From NCBI RefSeq assembly GCF_965221685.1, contig NZ_OZ244907.1: DNA of 64,000 nt; one strand, 5' to 3'. The stretch is from Palauibacter sp022826685 (GTDB taxonomy: Bacteria; Gemmatimonadota; Gemmatimonadetes; Palauibacterales; Palauibacteraceae). The notes under the pieces were generated by a model. The model was given only the letters and a program-made list of their open reading frames with translations. It searched no databases and had not been told where the DNA came from. How positions within the stretch are numbered: position 1 is the first letter of the stretch; each line of letters starts with the position of its first letter. Both the position numbers and the translations under genes were made by a program. Positions 42,177 to 51,398 of this stretch are shown here, one piece after another.

Positions 42177-43271
42177 ATGGTGAACCGCTTGATCTGGCTG
42201 GCCGTCCGGATTGCGGCCGCCGTCGCGCTCGTCGTCGTGCCCTTCGGCTACGCGACGGCGGGGAGCAACGGCGGCGTCGCGGTCGGCGCCGGCTGCGGTC
42301 TCGCCATCGGCGCCGCGGTCGGTCTCAGCGGAAACCGGGGGCCGCGGCCGTGGACCGGCATCCTCGTCGGCTCGCTGGTGGGGATGGGCGCGGTGCTTGC
42401 CTCCACGGTGGCCGTCACAAGCGGAGCGATCGCCATGTCGCCCGTTCTCGCGCTGGGCGTCGGGCTGATCCACGGCGAAGACCTGCTGGACGGGGTCGGC
42501 GGAACATCCTTCTCGGGGTATCGGGACGCATTCAAGGAAACGTTGTTCGTGTCCGTCCTTCTCGCACTCGGACTCCTGCCCGCCATCTATGCGCTGGCGG
42601 CACCGTCGCTCTTCGTGGACATCTTCCTGTTCGTACCCTACGTAGCGGTGTCGGCCGGCCTCCTCAGCCACCGCGCCGAGGGATGGCGCGACACTCGTCC
42701 TCCGGCGCTGCTGGCGCTCGCCACCGTCCTCACGCTTGCGTATGCGGGTGCCGCGATCGTGAACGGACTGCTGGAGGAAGACCCCGCGTTGGGCATCGGC
42801 CCCGGCCTCGGAATGGCGGGCGCCTTGCTGTTCCTGGAGCTCGCGGCCACGGCGGCGTTCTTCGTCTTCGGGCGCGCGGCGATCATCTGGGTCCGGCCGC
42901 GGTTTCGGGTGTACCGTGGTCTCGCCGACTACCTGCGCGTCATGTCGATCCCGGTCGGCGGGTTCGCGATCGGCTACCTGACGATCATCGTCCTGTTCGC
43001 CGGATTCTACGGAATGCTCGCCCGATTCAATCCCGGTGCGTTCGCGGACGCCGGCACCGGGATCGTCGACTGGCTGTTCTTCGCCTTCTTCGCCGCCGTC
43101 GGCCAGGACTTTGCGACCATCGCTCCGGTGTCGGTGACGGCGCGCGGGCTCGTCGGCGTCCACCTGATCCTCTCGGCCGGCTGGGTCGTCGTCCTGTTCG
43201 CGGCGGTGATGACCTCCATCGGACCGAAGCTGGACCAGATCGCCAAACGCCACGCGGCGAACGATTCATGA
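42177..43271 (+). CDS. Channel-like membrane protein, pair member A2
   Basis: A 364-aa paralogue, closest to the gene at 38116 (shared LLSHRAEGWRDTRPPALL). The pore-like segment reads WLFFAFFAAVGQDFATIAPVS, the variant with Gly-Gln-Asp-Phe. The ATG at 42177 is used; GTG alternatives lie on either side of it. It begins 20 bp after the SLC13 gene and overlaps the next gene by 4 bp, so it is part of one transcript. Helix pattern and basic tail (KLDQIAKRHA) agree with the others. Confidence 0.68.
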   Translation: MVNRLIWLAVRIAAAVALVVVPFGYATAGSNGGVAVGAGCGLAIGAAVGLSGNRGPRPWTGILVGSLVGMGAVLASTVAVTSGAIAMSPVLALGVGLIHGEDLLDGVGGTSFSGYRDAFKETLFVSVLLALGLLPAIYALAAPSLFVDIFLFVPYVAVSAGLLSHRAEGWRDTRPPALLALATVLTLAYAGAAIVNGLLEEDPALGIGPGLGMAGALLFLELAATAAFFVFGRAAIIWVRPRFRVYRGLADYLRVMSIPVGGFAIGYLTIIVLFAGFYGMLARFNPGAFADAGTGIVDWLFFAFFAAVGQDFATIAPVSVTARGLVGVHLILSAGWVVVLFAAVMTSIGPKLDQIAKRHAANDS

Positions 43272-44356
43272 GCCGACTGATCTGGCTTGCCGTCCGGATT
43301 GCGGCCGCCGTCGCCCTTGTCGTGGTGACCTGCGGTTACGCGATCACCGGCGTTCACACCGATGTCTTGCTCGGAGCGGGTTCCGGTGTTGCCGTCGGCG
43401 TGGGCGTCGGCCTGCGCGGGGGATCAGGCAACCGTCCGTGGATCGCCGTTCTGATCGGCTCGATGGTCGGCGCCGTCACCGCGTTCCTGGCCGGAGCGCT
43501 GAGTGTCGGCTGGGGGGTCATCATTCCACCCCTTCTCCCCCTGGCGGTCGGCTTGATCGACGGTCTCGACCGGTCGTCCCTGACCGGCTACCGGGCTGTG
43601 AGCCGGGAGGCGTTCATCCTGGCCGTTCTGTTGAGCCTGGGGTTCATCCCCGCGCTGGTCGCGGGCGACTTCTCCCTGGCGCCTCTCGTGGCGGCCTTCC
43701 CGCTCGCTGGGATGCCTTGGACCGCCCTGCTGATCGGGTTGCTCAGCCGGCGCCGGGAGGCATGGGACGGCGCCCGGCCTTCCCTGCTGCTGGTCCTCGG
43801 TGCGGTTGCGCTGCCCGTCCTGATGGGCCTCCTGTTCGCGTTCGGGGTCGTGCGGGACGACGTTGGGTTGTCGGGCGTCTGGCAGGTGCTATGGATCGTG
43901 TTCGTCCTGACGATCTCGCTCGTACTGCTTCCGGCGGTCGCGTTTCTCGTGGGGCGCGCCGCCGCCACCTGGCTGCGCCCGCGACTTGAAGTGTACAGCC
44001 AGCTTGCCGCCTACCTGCGGGTCATGTGGGTCCCCATCGGCGGGTTCGCGATCGGCTACATGACGATCATCTTCCTCTTCGCGGGGTTCTACGGAACGCT
44101 TGAGCGTTTTCGCCCTGGAGCGTTCACCGGCACCGGCACGGGGCTCGCCGACTGGGTGTCCTTTTCTTTCTTCACGGCTCTGGCCCAGGATTACGCGGCC
44201 ATCGTACCGGCCTCGGCGAGTGCCCGCATGCTGGTCGGTATGCACCTGATGCTCTCGGTAGGCTGGGCACTCGTCCTGTTCGCGGCGGTGATGACCTCCA
44301 TCGAGCCGAAGCTCGCCCGGATCGCGCGACGCCACGAGACGGACGACGACGACTGA
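43268..44356 (+). CDS. Channel-like membrane protein, pair member B2
   Basis: A 362-aa paralogue, closest to the gene at 39204 (shared SVGWGVII, LDRSSLTGYRAVSREAF). The pore-like part is WVSFSFFTALAQDYAAIVPAS with MLVGMHLMLSVGWALVLFAAVMTS. The ATG overlaps the stop of A2 (ATGA). It converges with the FAD gene at 44361, only 4 bp from its stop, so transcription must end within or between these genes, but no obvious hairpin was seen there. Confidence 0.68.
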   Translation: MSRLIWLAVRIAAAVALVVVTCGYAITGVHTDVLLGAGSGVAVGVGVGLRGGSGNRPWIAVLIGSMVGAVTAFLAGALSVGWGVIIPPLLPLAVGLIDGLDRSSLTGYRAVSREAFILAVLLSLGFIPALVAGDFSLAPLVAAFPLAGMPWTALLIGLLSRRREAWDGARPSLLLVLGAVALPVLMGLLFAFGVVRDDVGLSGVWQVLWIVFVLTISLVLLPAVAFLVGRAAATWLRPRLEVYSQLAAYLRVMWVPIGGFAIGYMTIIFLFAGFYGTLERFRPGAFTGTGTGLADWVSFSFFTALAQDYAAIVPASASARMLVGMHLMLSVGWALVLFAAVMTSIEPKLARIARRHETDDDD

Positions 44357-44360
44357 CGGC

Positions 44361-45716
44361 TCAGACCTTCCTGAAGCGCCAGCCGTAGAGGATACGTCCG
44401 TAGTAGTTGAACATCTTCCTCGCCTCGGGATCGTCGAAGGGGTAGTCCGAGCCGATCTGTCTCGCGGCGGCGAGTCCGGTGACGAAGGCCGTTTCCTGGC
44501 TGTTGATCAGCGTGTGGGCACCGCAGTGCCAACTCCCTCTCCTGCCCTGTATGAAGCGGAAGAGGGGGACGATCCACGCGACATGACGCACGTCGTGCAC
44601 GATGTGCTGGAACCACCACCTCTTGATGACCTTCCCGTCATCGATCTTGCTGATCGGGTTGTACGTGACCAGACAGGGTTTGTCCGAGCGCTTCGCCCAC
44701 GGCTGCTGGTTGTGCATGATGTAGGTGATCTCGTAGTTGTCCGGCCTGGCGCCGTACTGTTCGATATGGTTGCTACGGGTTTCCAGCGCCTTCACCTCGT
44801 CATCCGGCAGGACCGAGGCGTCGGAATGCACGACCGTATGGTTGTGGAGTTCGCTCTCGTAGCGGATCGACGAGAGGATGTAGCGCTCCAGGTACGACGG
44901 CTCGTCCAGCATCATCAGCGTCTGGTTCGCATTGCAGGCGAAGATCACCGCGTCGAACCTCTCCCGCGCGCCGTCTTCGTCCTCGACCACCACGTGGGAT
45001 CGCCGTCGAACCACCCTGCGGACGGGCCGGTTGAGATGGATCTTCTCCCGGAAGCCGGCGGAGAGGTTGTCGTAGATCCGCCGCGTCCCCTGGTCCCACG
45101 TCTGCATCGTCGTCGCCGCTTCGATGTCGAAGAATTCGAGGTACCTGGAGAACAGCGAGGCGGGCATGTCGAAGACGTTCGTCGCCATCAGGAAGTTGAC
45201 GAACATCGGCTTCAGGATCTTGTACCTGAAGTTTCCCGAGAGGCCGGCCAGGTTCAGGACCGCGCCCATGCTGATGTAGTTGAACGGATTGAGCGCGTTC
45301 ACGAACTTCGACCGCGAATGGGTGAGCCGTCCGAACCGATGCAGCAACCGCAGGATGCGCTGGAACTTCCGGATCTCCAGCTGCAGCTGTTCCCTGATGT
45401 CCGAATCAAAATCGTGGGCGTAGGTCTCCCCGCGGTACTTGACGCTGTAGCTGAATCTCGTGTCGATCAGATCGATGCCGAACTGCTCCAGCAACACCAC
45501 GAAGTGATGATATACGGAGGGGATGCAGGCGGTGACGGAAATGTCGAAGGGGATCGAACTCCCGTCCTCCTGGGGCATGTCGACGGTCACGGCGTTTCCG
45601 CCGATCCGCTCCCCGGCCTCGAACAGCCGGAAATCGAACCGGTCCGAATCGTGATGGAGCGCCCATGCGGCCCCCAGGCCCGAAACGCCTCCGCCGACGA
45701 TGGCGATTTTCCTCAT
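44361..45716 (-). CDS. FAD-dependent oxidoreductase, COG2907/amine-oxidase-like
   Basis: A 451-aa flavoprotein with the dinucleotide-binding motif IAIVGGGVSGLGAAWALH at the N-terminus and FEAGERIGGNAVTVD after it. The length and the FDISVTACIPSVYHHFVVLLEQFGI segment fit the predicted NAD/FAD-binding (COG2907) group seen next to cyclopropane-fatty-acid or lipid-modifying genes. It probably acts as a desaturase or dehydrogenase on an unknown substrate. The start at 45716 was chosen because the N-terminal fold begins at once; the open frame goes on to 45914. It diverges from the PQQ sugar dehydrogenase. Confidence 0.82.
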   Translation of the reverse strand: MRKIAIVGGGVSGLGAAWALHHDSDRFDFRLFEAGERIGGNAVTVDMPQEDGSSIPFDISVTACIPSVYHHFVVLLEQFGIDLIDTRFSYSVKYRGETYAHDFDSDIREQLQLEIRKFQRILRLLHRFGRLTHSRSKFVNALNPFNYISMGAVLNLAGLSGNFRYKILKPMFVNFLMATNVFDMPASLFSRYLEFFDIEAATTMQTWDQGTRRIYDNLSAGFREKIHLNRPVRRVVRRRSHVVVEDEDGARERFDAVIFACNANQTLMMLDEPSYLERYILSSIRYESELHNHTVVHSDASVLPDDEVKALETRSNHIEQYGARPDNYEITYIMHNQQPWAKRSDKPCLVTYNPISKIDDGKVIKRWWFQHIVHDVRHVAWIVPLFRFIQGRRGSWHCGAHTLINSQETAFVTGLAAARQIGSDYPFDDPEARKMFNYYGRILYGWRFRKV

Positions 45717-45858
45717 CGGTCTCCCCTTCCCGAGTCGCCGTGTCCTCTCACCGGGTCGATACCGGCCTTGCTGTTCAAGGGGCGACCGCCGCAGTTTTTT
45801 CGAGCTTCGCCAACGCATGAACCACAAGCTGAACGATATGATTTTCCCTGGAGATGAG

Positions 45859-47019
45859 ATGATCAAGCGAACCCCACTGGCGATCTTTGCCGCCGGGCTT
45901 CTACTGTCGACCACGACTCCGGCGCTGGGCCAGGAGGTAATGCAGTCGGCGTACCACGACTACCGGCTCGTCCCCGTGGCGGAAGGACTGGTTCGCCCGT
46001 GGTCGATCGCGTTTCTGCCCGATGGCGAGATGCTCGTCACCGAGAAGGCGGGCACGCTTCGCGTCGTGCGCGACGGGCTGCTCCTTCCCGAACCCGTCAA
46101 GGGCGTGCCGGAGGTGATCTCGGCCGGCCAGGGCGGACTCCTCGATGTGGTGCCGCACCCCGACTTCGAGGACAACCGGCTCCTCTACCTCAGCTACTCG
46201 AAGCCCGACGAGACCGAGCGCGGGACGACCGCCGTCATCCGGGGACGCTACGAGAATGGTGCCCTCACGGGCATCGAGGAGGTCTTCCTCGCGGTATCGG
46301 AAGGTCGGGGGCACTACGGGTCCCGTCTCGTCTTCGACGGACAGGGGCACCTCTTCATCAGCGTCGGCGATCGTCAGGCCTCGACCCGCGGCGATGTCTA
46401 CGCGCACCCGGCGCAGGATCCCTCGAACCATCACGGCACCGTCAGCCGCGTATACGAGGACGGTGGGATTCCCGAGGACAACCCGTTTCTCGATGACCCG
46501 AACGTTCAGCCGGAGATCTGGAGCTTCGGGCACCGCAACCAGCAGGGGATGGTCATGAACCCGGAGACGGGCGACCTGTGGGCCACGGAGCACGGTCCGC
46601 AGGGCGGTGACGAACTCAACCTGGTTCAGCCGGGGCTCAACTACGGCTGGCCGATTGTGGGCTACGGGGTCAACTACGGCTCGGGCACCGCGATTCACGA
46701 GGGGACGCACAAGGAGGGGATGGAACAGCCGGCCCACGTCTGGGTGCCGTCGATCGCGACCTCCGGGCTGCTCTTCTACACCGGGGACCGCTTCCCGCAC
46801 TGGCAGGGGAACCTGTTCGTGGGCGGGATGGCCGGGGAGCAACTCGCGCGCCTGACGATGGACGGGCACGACGTCGTGCGGGAGGAGACGCTCGTTCAGG
46901 GACTGGGACGCATCCGCGATGTGCGGCAGGGTCCGGACGGGCTCATCTACCTGGCCATCGACGGCCGGCGGGGCGAGCCGACCGCGATCGTGCGGCTGGA
47001 GCCGGTCGCCACGCGCTAG
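45859..47019 (+). CDS. PQQ-dependent sugar dehydrogenase (Asd/YliI type)
   Basis: A 386-aa periplasmic quinoprotein. A signal peptide (IFAAGLLLSTTTPALGQE) precedes a six-bladed propeller: LVRPWSIAFLPDGEMLVTEKAG, GQGGLLDVVPHPDF, GHYGSRLVFDGQGHLF (His near the active site), EIWSFGHRNQQGM, ATEHGPQGGDELN. These are the diagnostic motifs of soluble aldose sugar dehydrogenase. It oxidises aldoses with PQQ. GGAG upstream of the ATG at 45859 sets the start. The 3' end overlaps the aminotransferase gene on the other strand by 4 bp. Confidence 0.9.
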   Translation: MIKRTPLAIFAAGLLLSTTTPALGQEVMQSAYHDYRLVPVAEGLVRPWSIAFLPDGEMLVTEKAGTLRVVRDGLLLPEPVKGVPEVISAGQGGLLDVVPHPDFEDNRLLYLSYSKPDETERGTTAVIRGRYENGALTGIEEVFLAVSEGRGHYGSRLVFDGQGHLFISVGDRQASTRGDVYAHPAQDPSNHHGTVSRVYEDGGIPEDNPFLDDPNVQPEIWSFGHRNQQGMVMNPETGDLWATEHGPQGGDELNLVQPGLNYGWPIVGYGVNYGSGTAIHEGTHKEGMEQPAHVWVPSIATSGLLFYTGDRFPHWQGNLFVGGMAGEQLARLTMDGHDVVREETLVQGLGRIRDVRQGPDGLIYLAIDGRRGEPTAIVRLEPVATR

Positions 47020-47885
47020 TCGTCGACCGATCCCACCGGGGCCACGGCACGCCGGTAGGCTTCCGACAGCGCCCGGGTGATCTCGCCCGGGCGACCGCTC
47101 CCCACGGGCCGGCCGTCGACTTCCACGGTCGGCCGCACCTCCGTCGTCGTCCCCGTGAAGAAGATTTCGTCGGCATCCCGGAGTTCGTCCACCGTGAAGG
47201 CGCGTTCCCGGGCGGGGATGCCCAGTCCGGCGCACAGTTCGAGCGTGAAGGCGCGCGTGACGCCGTGCAGGATGTGGTTCGTGGCCGGGGCTGTCGTCAC
47301 CTCTCCGCCGAGAACCGCGAACACGTTGTTGTGCGTTCCCTCCTGAACCATCCCTTCGCGGATGAAAATCGCGTCCTCGACGTCCGCCTCCACCGCGGCC
47401 TGCTGCGCGAGGACGTTGGGCAGGAGACCGGTCGTCTTGATATCGGCGCGGGCCCAGCGCTGGTCGGGGAGCGTGATGGCGCCGAAGCCCCGCTCCCACC
47501 GCTCCGGCGTCGTGCGGACGAGTTCCTTCGTGAAGGCGTAGACGGTGGGCGCGACCGTCTCCTTCGGGAACGCGTGCGTGCGGGGGGCGGCGCCGCGCGT
47601 CACCTGCATGTAGAACACGGAAAACTCGGCGGCGACGAGGTCGTTCCGCGCGATGAGTTCGTCACCCACGCCGGCGAGGGGAGCCACATCCGCCTCGATC
47701 CGGAGCGTTCCGAGGCCCCAGGCGAGCCGGGCGAGGTGGCGTTCGCGCAGGAAACAGCGGCCCATGTACGCCGGGATCGCCTCGTAGACCGAGTCCGCGA
47801 ACAGGAAGCCCCGGTCGTTCACCGAGACCCGGGCCTCGCCGACGGGGAGATAGTCTCCGTTCAGATAGACGATGATGGTCTGCAA
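47016..47885 (-). CDS. D-amino-acid transaminase-like (fold-type IV) aminotransferase
   Basis: A 289-aa PLP enzyme of the BCAT/D-amino-acid transaminase family. Motifs: YLNGDYLPVGEARVSVNDRGFLFADSVYEAI at the start, ARADIKTTGLLPNVLA with the PLP lysine, and EGTHNNVFAV. It could make D-amino acids for peptidoglycan or transaminate branched-chain substrates. The start is uncertain: a TTG at 47885 with GGAGGGG just upstream is chosen, because the ATG at 48032 would add about 50 residues with no family match. Confidence 0.82.
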   Translation of the reverse strand: MQTIIVYLNGDYLPVGEARVSVNDRGFLFADSVYEAIPAYMGRCFLRERHLARLAWGLGTLRIEADVAPLAGVGDELIARNDLVAAEFSVFYMQVTRGAAPRTHAFPKETVAPTVYAFTKELVRTTPERWERGFGAITLPDQRWARADIKTTGLLPNVLAQQAAVEADVEDAIFIREGMVQEGTHNNVFAVLGGEVTTAPATNHILHGVTRAFTLELCAGLGIPARERAFTVDELRDADEIFFTGTTTEVRPTVEVDGRPVGSGRPGEITRALSEAYRRAVAPVGSVDD

Positions 47886-48104
47886 CCCCTCCGTTCTCGG
47901 GAATCGCCGGGCGGTCCCGCCGCCGCGGGACGCGGCGCCTCGGCACGCTCGGTGGCTCGCGGTCCGCCCGGACACCACACCAGATGCCCGTGTCGAGCGC
48001 CGGGGGGCAAGGTCGGTCCCGATCTGGTTCACGTTCGTGCACCGCGTTAGCGTTCAGCGGCGGGTTCCGCTATCGGCCCGTTTTCTTCTTCTTCCGGAGG
48101 ACTG

Positions 48105-49328
48105 ATGAAGGTTTCGCGGCGAGTTCGCGGCATCCCTGCCGCTCGGTGGCTCTTCCTGGCGATCATCCTGCCCTCGACGATCCTCGCGGGCGCGACGTGG
48201 TCCGTCCCGGCTCTGGCCGCGCAGGAAGCGCGCACGCTTTCCTACGGCGAGCCGGAGGAGGTCGGGATGTCCCGCGCCGTCCTCGAGGGCGCTCTCGGAC
48301 TGTACCACGAGGCGGTCGAGCGGGGAGACATCGTGGGCGCCGTCCTCCTGGTCGCCCGCAAGGGGAAGATCGTCCTTCACGAGGCGGTCGGCATGCGCGA
48401 CAAGGAGCGGGGGCTGCCGATGGAGCGGAACTCGATGTTCCGCATGGCCTCCAATACGAAGCCCGTCGTGGCCACCGCGATCGCGCAACTCGTGGAGGAG
48501 GGCAAGCTCTCCTACGACGACCTCGTCCGGGAGTACATCCCCGAGTGGGACAACTACCGCGCGGGGTTCATCACGGTCGGGCACCTCCTGTCCCACAGCA
48601 GCGGGCTCCGGATCCCCACCCTCTTCCTGCAGCCGCTGGGCGAGAATCCGACCCTGCAGAGCGAGTCGGCCCGCTTCGGCGCGATCGGAGCGGAGGTGAC
48701 GCCGGGCGAGACGTATTCCTACAACAATCCGGGCTACAACACGCTCGGCGCGCTCGTGGAGATCGCCTCCGGCCAGTTGCTGGAGAACCGGCTCATGGAG
48801 ACGGTCTATGGGCCGCTCGGGATGGCGGACAGCTACAATCACCACGCCGCGCACGAGGTGGGCGGGAAGGTGGATCGCATGGGCTCGGTCTACTACCAGC
48901 GCGGACCCGACGGGGACTGGACTCCCGGCGGCACGCCGGGAGGCCCGGTGGCCTTTCCCTTCGCTCGCGCTTCGGGCGGCATGATCTCCTCGGCGTGGGA
49001 CTATGCGGTGTTCTCGCAGATGTTCCTTAACAGCGGCACCTACGATGGGGCCGAGATCCTGACGCCGGAATCCGTCGAACTCATGACGTCACCGAAGATC
49101 CACATCGGCGGCGAGGGGGACGAGGCGAGCCACTACGGATACGGCTGGCGGCTCGCCGACGGCACGTACGGCCACGGAGGATCGGACGGCACGAACGCCT
49201 GGCTCGACCCCGACCGCGAGATCATCGGTCTCGTGTTCACGCAGACGCCGCGCGGCGACAACCGCGGGACCCGCCTCGAGCGTTTCCGCGAACTCGTGAA
49301 CCTGTCTCTCGAGGGCGGCGGTTCGTAG
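48105..49328 (+). CDS. Serine hydrolase, class C beta-lactamase/PBP4-like
   Basis: A 407-aa secreted protein. A signal peptide (RWLFLAIILPSTILAGATWSV...) precedes the serine beta-lactamase-like fold with SNTK (S-x-x-K), YNN (Y-x-N) and HGG (K/H-T/G-G), all three active-site motifs. It may be an esterase, D-aminopeptidase or DD-peptidase. It converges with the ABC permease gene. AGGACTG precedes the ATG. Confidence 0.85.
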   Translation: MKVSRRVRGIPAARWLFLAIILPSTILAGATWSVPALAAQEARTLSYGEPEEVGMSRAVLEGALGLYHEAVERGDIVGAVLLVARKGKIVLHEAVGMRDKERGLPMERNSMFRMASNTKPVVATAIAQLVEEGKLSYDDLVREYIPEWDNYRAGFITVGHLLSHSSGLRIPTLFLQPLGENPTLQSESARFGAIGAEVTPGETYSYNNPGYNTLGALVEIASGQLLENRLMETVYGPLGMADSYNHHAAHEVGGKVDRMGSVYYQRGPDGDWTPGGTPGGPVAFPFARASGGMISSAWDYAVFSQMFLNSGTYDGAEILTPESVELMTSPKIHIGGEGDEASHYGYGWRLADGTYGHGGSDGTNAWLDPDREIIGLVFTQTPRGDNRGTRLERFRELVNLSLEGGGS

Positions 49329-49347
49329 CGGTGGTTCGTAGGAGCGG

Positions 49348-50154
49348 CTAGGACGCCCGGCGGCGGAGCCATTCGACGGTAAACAGGAGCGCGAGCGCGA
49401 ACACGATCAGGAAGGTGGCGACCGCGAGGATCGCGGGGCTGATCTGTTCGCGGATCCCGGCCCACATCTGGCGCGGGATGGTCCGCTGTTCCAACCCGCC
49501 CATGAAGAGGACGACGACCACTTCGTCGAACGACGTCGCGAAGGCGAACAGGGCTCCCGAGATCACGCCGGGCGCGATCAACGGCAACTGCACAGTGCGG
49601 AACGTGCGCACGGGCCCGGCGCCGAGGCTGGCCGCGGCCCGCGTCAGGTTGCGGTCGAAGGCCGACAGCGTGGCGACCACCGTGATCACGACGAAGGGCA
49701 GGCCCAGCGTCGCGTGCGCCAGGATGAGCCCCAGGTGCGTCTGGGCCAGTCCGAGATTCGTGTAGAAGAAGAACATCCCCGCCGCGGCGATGATGACCGG
49801 CGTGACCATGGGCGAGATCAGGAGACCGGTGATGAAGCGGCGCGCCGGCATGGCGGGACTCGACAGCCCGAGCGCCGCCAGCGTCCCGAGCACCGTCGCG
49901 AGCAGGGTGGCGGAGACCCCGATCACGAGACTGTTCACGAGGCCGCGCGTCCACGCCTCGTTCTCCACGATCTCGCGGTACCACCGCAGCGACCACGCCT
50001 CGGGATCGAGGCGGAGCATGCCCTCGGTGAAGGTGAAATAGGGCTCCGCGTTGAAGCTGAGCGGCACGATCACGATGATCGGCGCCACGAGGAAGATGAA
50101 GACGCACGTGCAGAAGGCGAGGTAGCCGATGCGGCCGACGCGGGCTCCGATCAC
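49348..50154 (-). CDS. ABC transporter permease, PotC-like
   Basis: A 268-aa inner-membrane permease, last gene of a PotA-D2-D1-B-C operon. It has about six helices and an EAA-type loop (RAAASLGAGPVRTFRTVQLPLI) that contacts the ATPase, as in the spermidine/putrescine PotC family. The GTG start at 50154 lies 6 bp after the PotB stop. Substrate is probably a polyamine or another small cationic/organic compound; this is by homology only. Confidence 0.85.
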   Translation of the reverse strand: MIGARVGRIGYLAFCTCVFIFLVAPIIVIVPLSFNAEPYFTFTEGMLRLDPEAWSLRWYREIVENEAWTRGLVNSLVIGVSATLLATVLGTLAALGLSSPAMPARRFITGLLISPMVTPVIIAAAGMFFFYTNLGLAQTHLGLILAHATLGLPFVVITVVATLSAFDRNLTRAAASLGAGPVRTFRTVQLPLIAPGVISGALFAFATSFDEVVVVLFMGGLEQRTIPRQMWAGIREQISPAILAVATFLIVFALALLFTVEWLRRRAS

Positions 50155-50159
50155 CGTCT

Positions 50160-51386
50160 TCAGCCGAGACTCATGCGCTCCACGCCCACCAGCCGGTCGT
50201 AGAGCAGGTAGAGGACGAGCACGCCCACCAGCAGGAGCGCGCCGAGCGCCGCCGCGAGCCCCCAGTTCAGCGACGTCTGCATGTGGTAGGCCACCATGTT
50301 CGAGATCAACTGGCCGCTGCTCCCGCCGACAAGCGCCGGCGTGATGTAGTAGCCGATCGCGAGGATGAAGACGAGGAGCGATCCCGCGCCCACGCCGGGC
50401 AGCGTCTGAGGCCAGTAGACGCGCCGGAACGCCTGGGCGGGCGTGGCGCCCATCGACGCGGCGGCCCGCATGTGCAGGGGCGGAATCGACCGCATCACCG
50501 AGTACAGCGGCAGCACCATGAAGGGCAGCAGGACGTGGGTCATGGCCACGAGCGTGCCCGTCATGTTGTAGACCATCGAAAGTCGGCCGTCGTCCCCGAT
50601 GAGTCCGATCGCCACCAGCAGGTCGTTGACCACGCCCTGCGTCTGGAGGAGGACGATCCACGAGGTCGTCCGCACGAGGAGCGAAGTCCAGAAGGGGACG
50701 AGGACGAGAGCGAGGAGGAGGCCGGCCCGGCGCGGCCGCGCGTGCGCGATGAGGTGAGCGATCGGATAGCCGAGGATGAGGCAGAAGACGGTGATCGCCA
50801 GGCTCACGAGCAGCGTGCGCCACAGGAGCGGCAGGTAGATGCGCCGCTCCTCGGGCTGCCGCGCGACGGAGCCGTCCGCCAGCCGCTGCATGTCCAGCGC
50901 GTTCAGGTAGTGGCGGGCCGTGATGCGCTCGCCGGCCGCGCGGATCGCGTGCCAGGTGCCCGGGTCGACCCAGGCGGAATCGATGGCGGTCATCGCGTCT
51001 CGCCACGGACCCTCCGCCACCTCCCGCAGGTCCCGGGCGGTCCGCGTGAACACGCCGCGCAGCCCGCTCTGGAGCCGGTTGGTCCGGCTGGCCACCTGTC
51101 CCAGCGTCCTCGCCTCCCGCGCGGCGCCGATCTCCCGGGCGGCCGCCTCGTACGCCGCCTCCGGCGGGAGCCCTTCGCCGTCCCAATCGCGCAACTCCGT
51201 GAGCGTCGCGGGCAGGGCGTCCGCCACGACGGGATCGTAGACGCTCCTCACCAGCATCGTCCCCAGCGGCGCGAGGAAGGTGACGCCCAGGAAGATCAGG
51301 AGCGGCAGAACGAGCCCCATCGCCCGAAGCCGGTCCCGGCGGCCCGGACCGACCCTCGCGACCCTGCGTCGCCGGCGTCCCGTCAT
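50160..51386 (-). CDS. ABC transporter permease, PotB-like, with long periplasmic insertion
   Basis: A 408-aa permease with the usual EAA loop (RAAASMGATPAQAFRRVYWPQTL) and helices in the second half. The length is well over the typical 280-310 aa because a helical, charged segment of about 120 residues (LTELRDWDGEGLPPEAAYEAAAREIGA...RTNRLQSGL) is inserted after the first helix, on the periplasmic side. It might contact the two binding proteins. It begins 12 bp after the end of the upstream binding-protein gene at 51399 in the transcript order. Confidence 0.85.
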   Translation of the reverse strand: MTGRRRRRVARVGPGRRDRLRAMGLVLPLLIFLGVTFLAPLGTMLVRSVYDPVVADALPATLTELRDWDGEGLPPEAAYEAAAREIGAAREARTLGQVASRTNRLQSGLRGVFTRTARDLREVAEGPWRDAMTAIDSAWVDPGTWHAIRAAGERITARHYLNALDMQRLADGSVARQPEERRIYLPLLWRTLLVSLAITVFCLILGYPIAHLIAHARPRRAGLLLALVLVPFWTSLLVRTTSWIVLLQTQGVVNDLLVAIGLIGDDGRLSMVYNMTGTLVAMTHVLLPFMVLPLYSVMRSIPPLHMRAAASMGATPAQAFRRVYWPQTLPGVGAGSLLVFILAIGYYITPALVGGSSGQLISNMVAYHMQTSLNWGLAAALGALLLVGVLVLYLLYDRLVGVERMSLG

Positions 51387-51398
51387 CCGGTCATCCCG

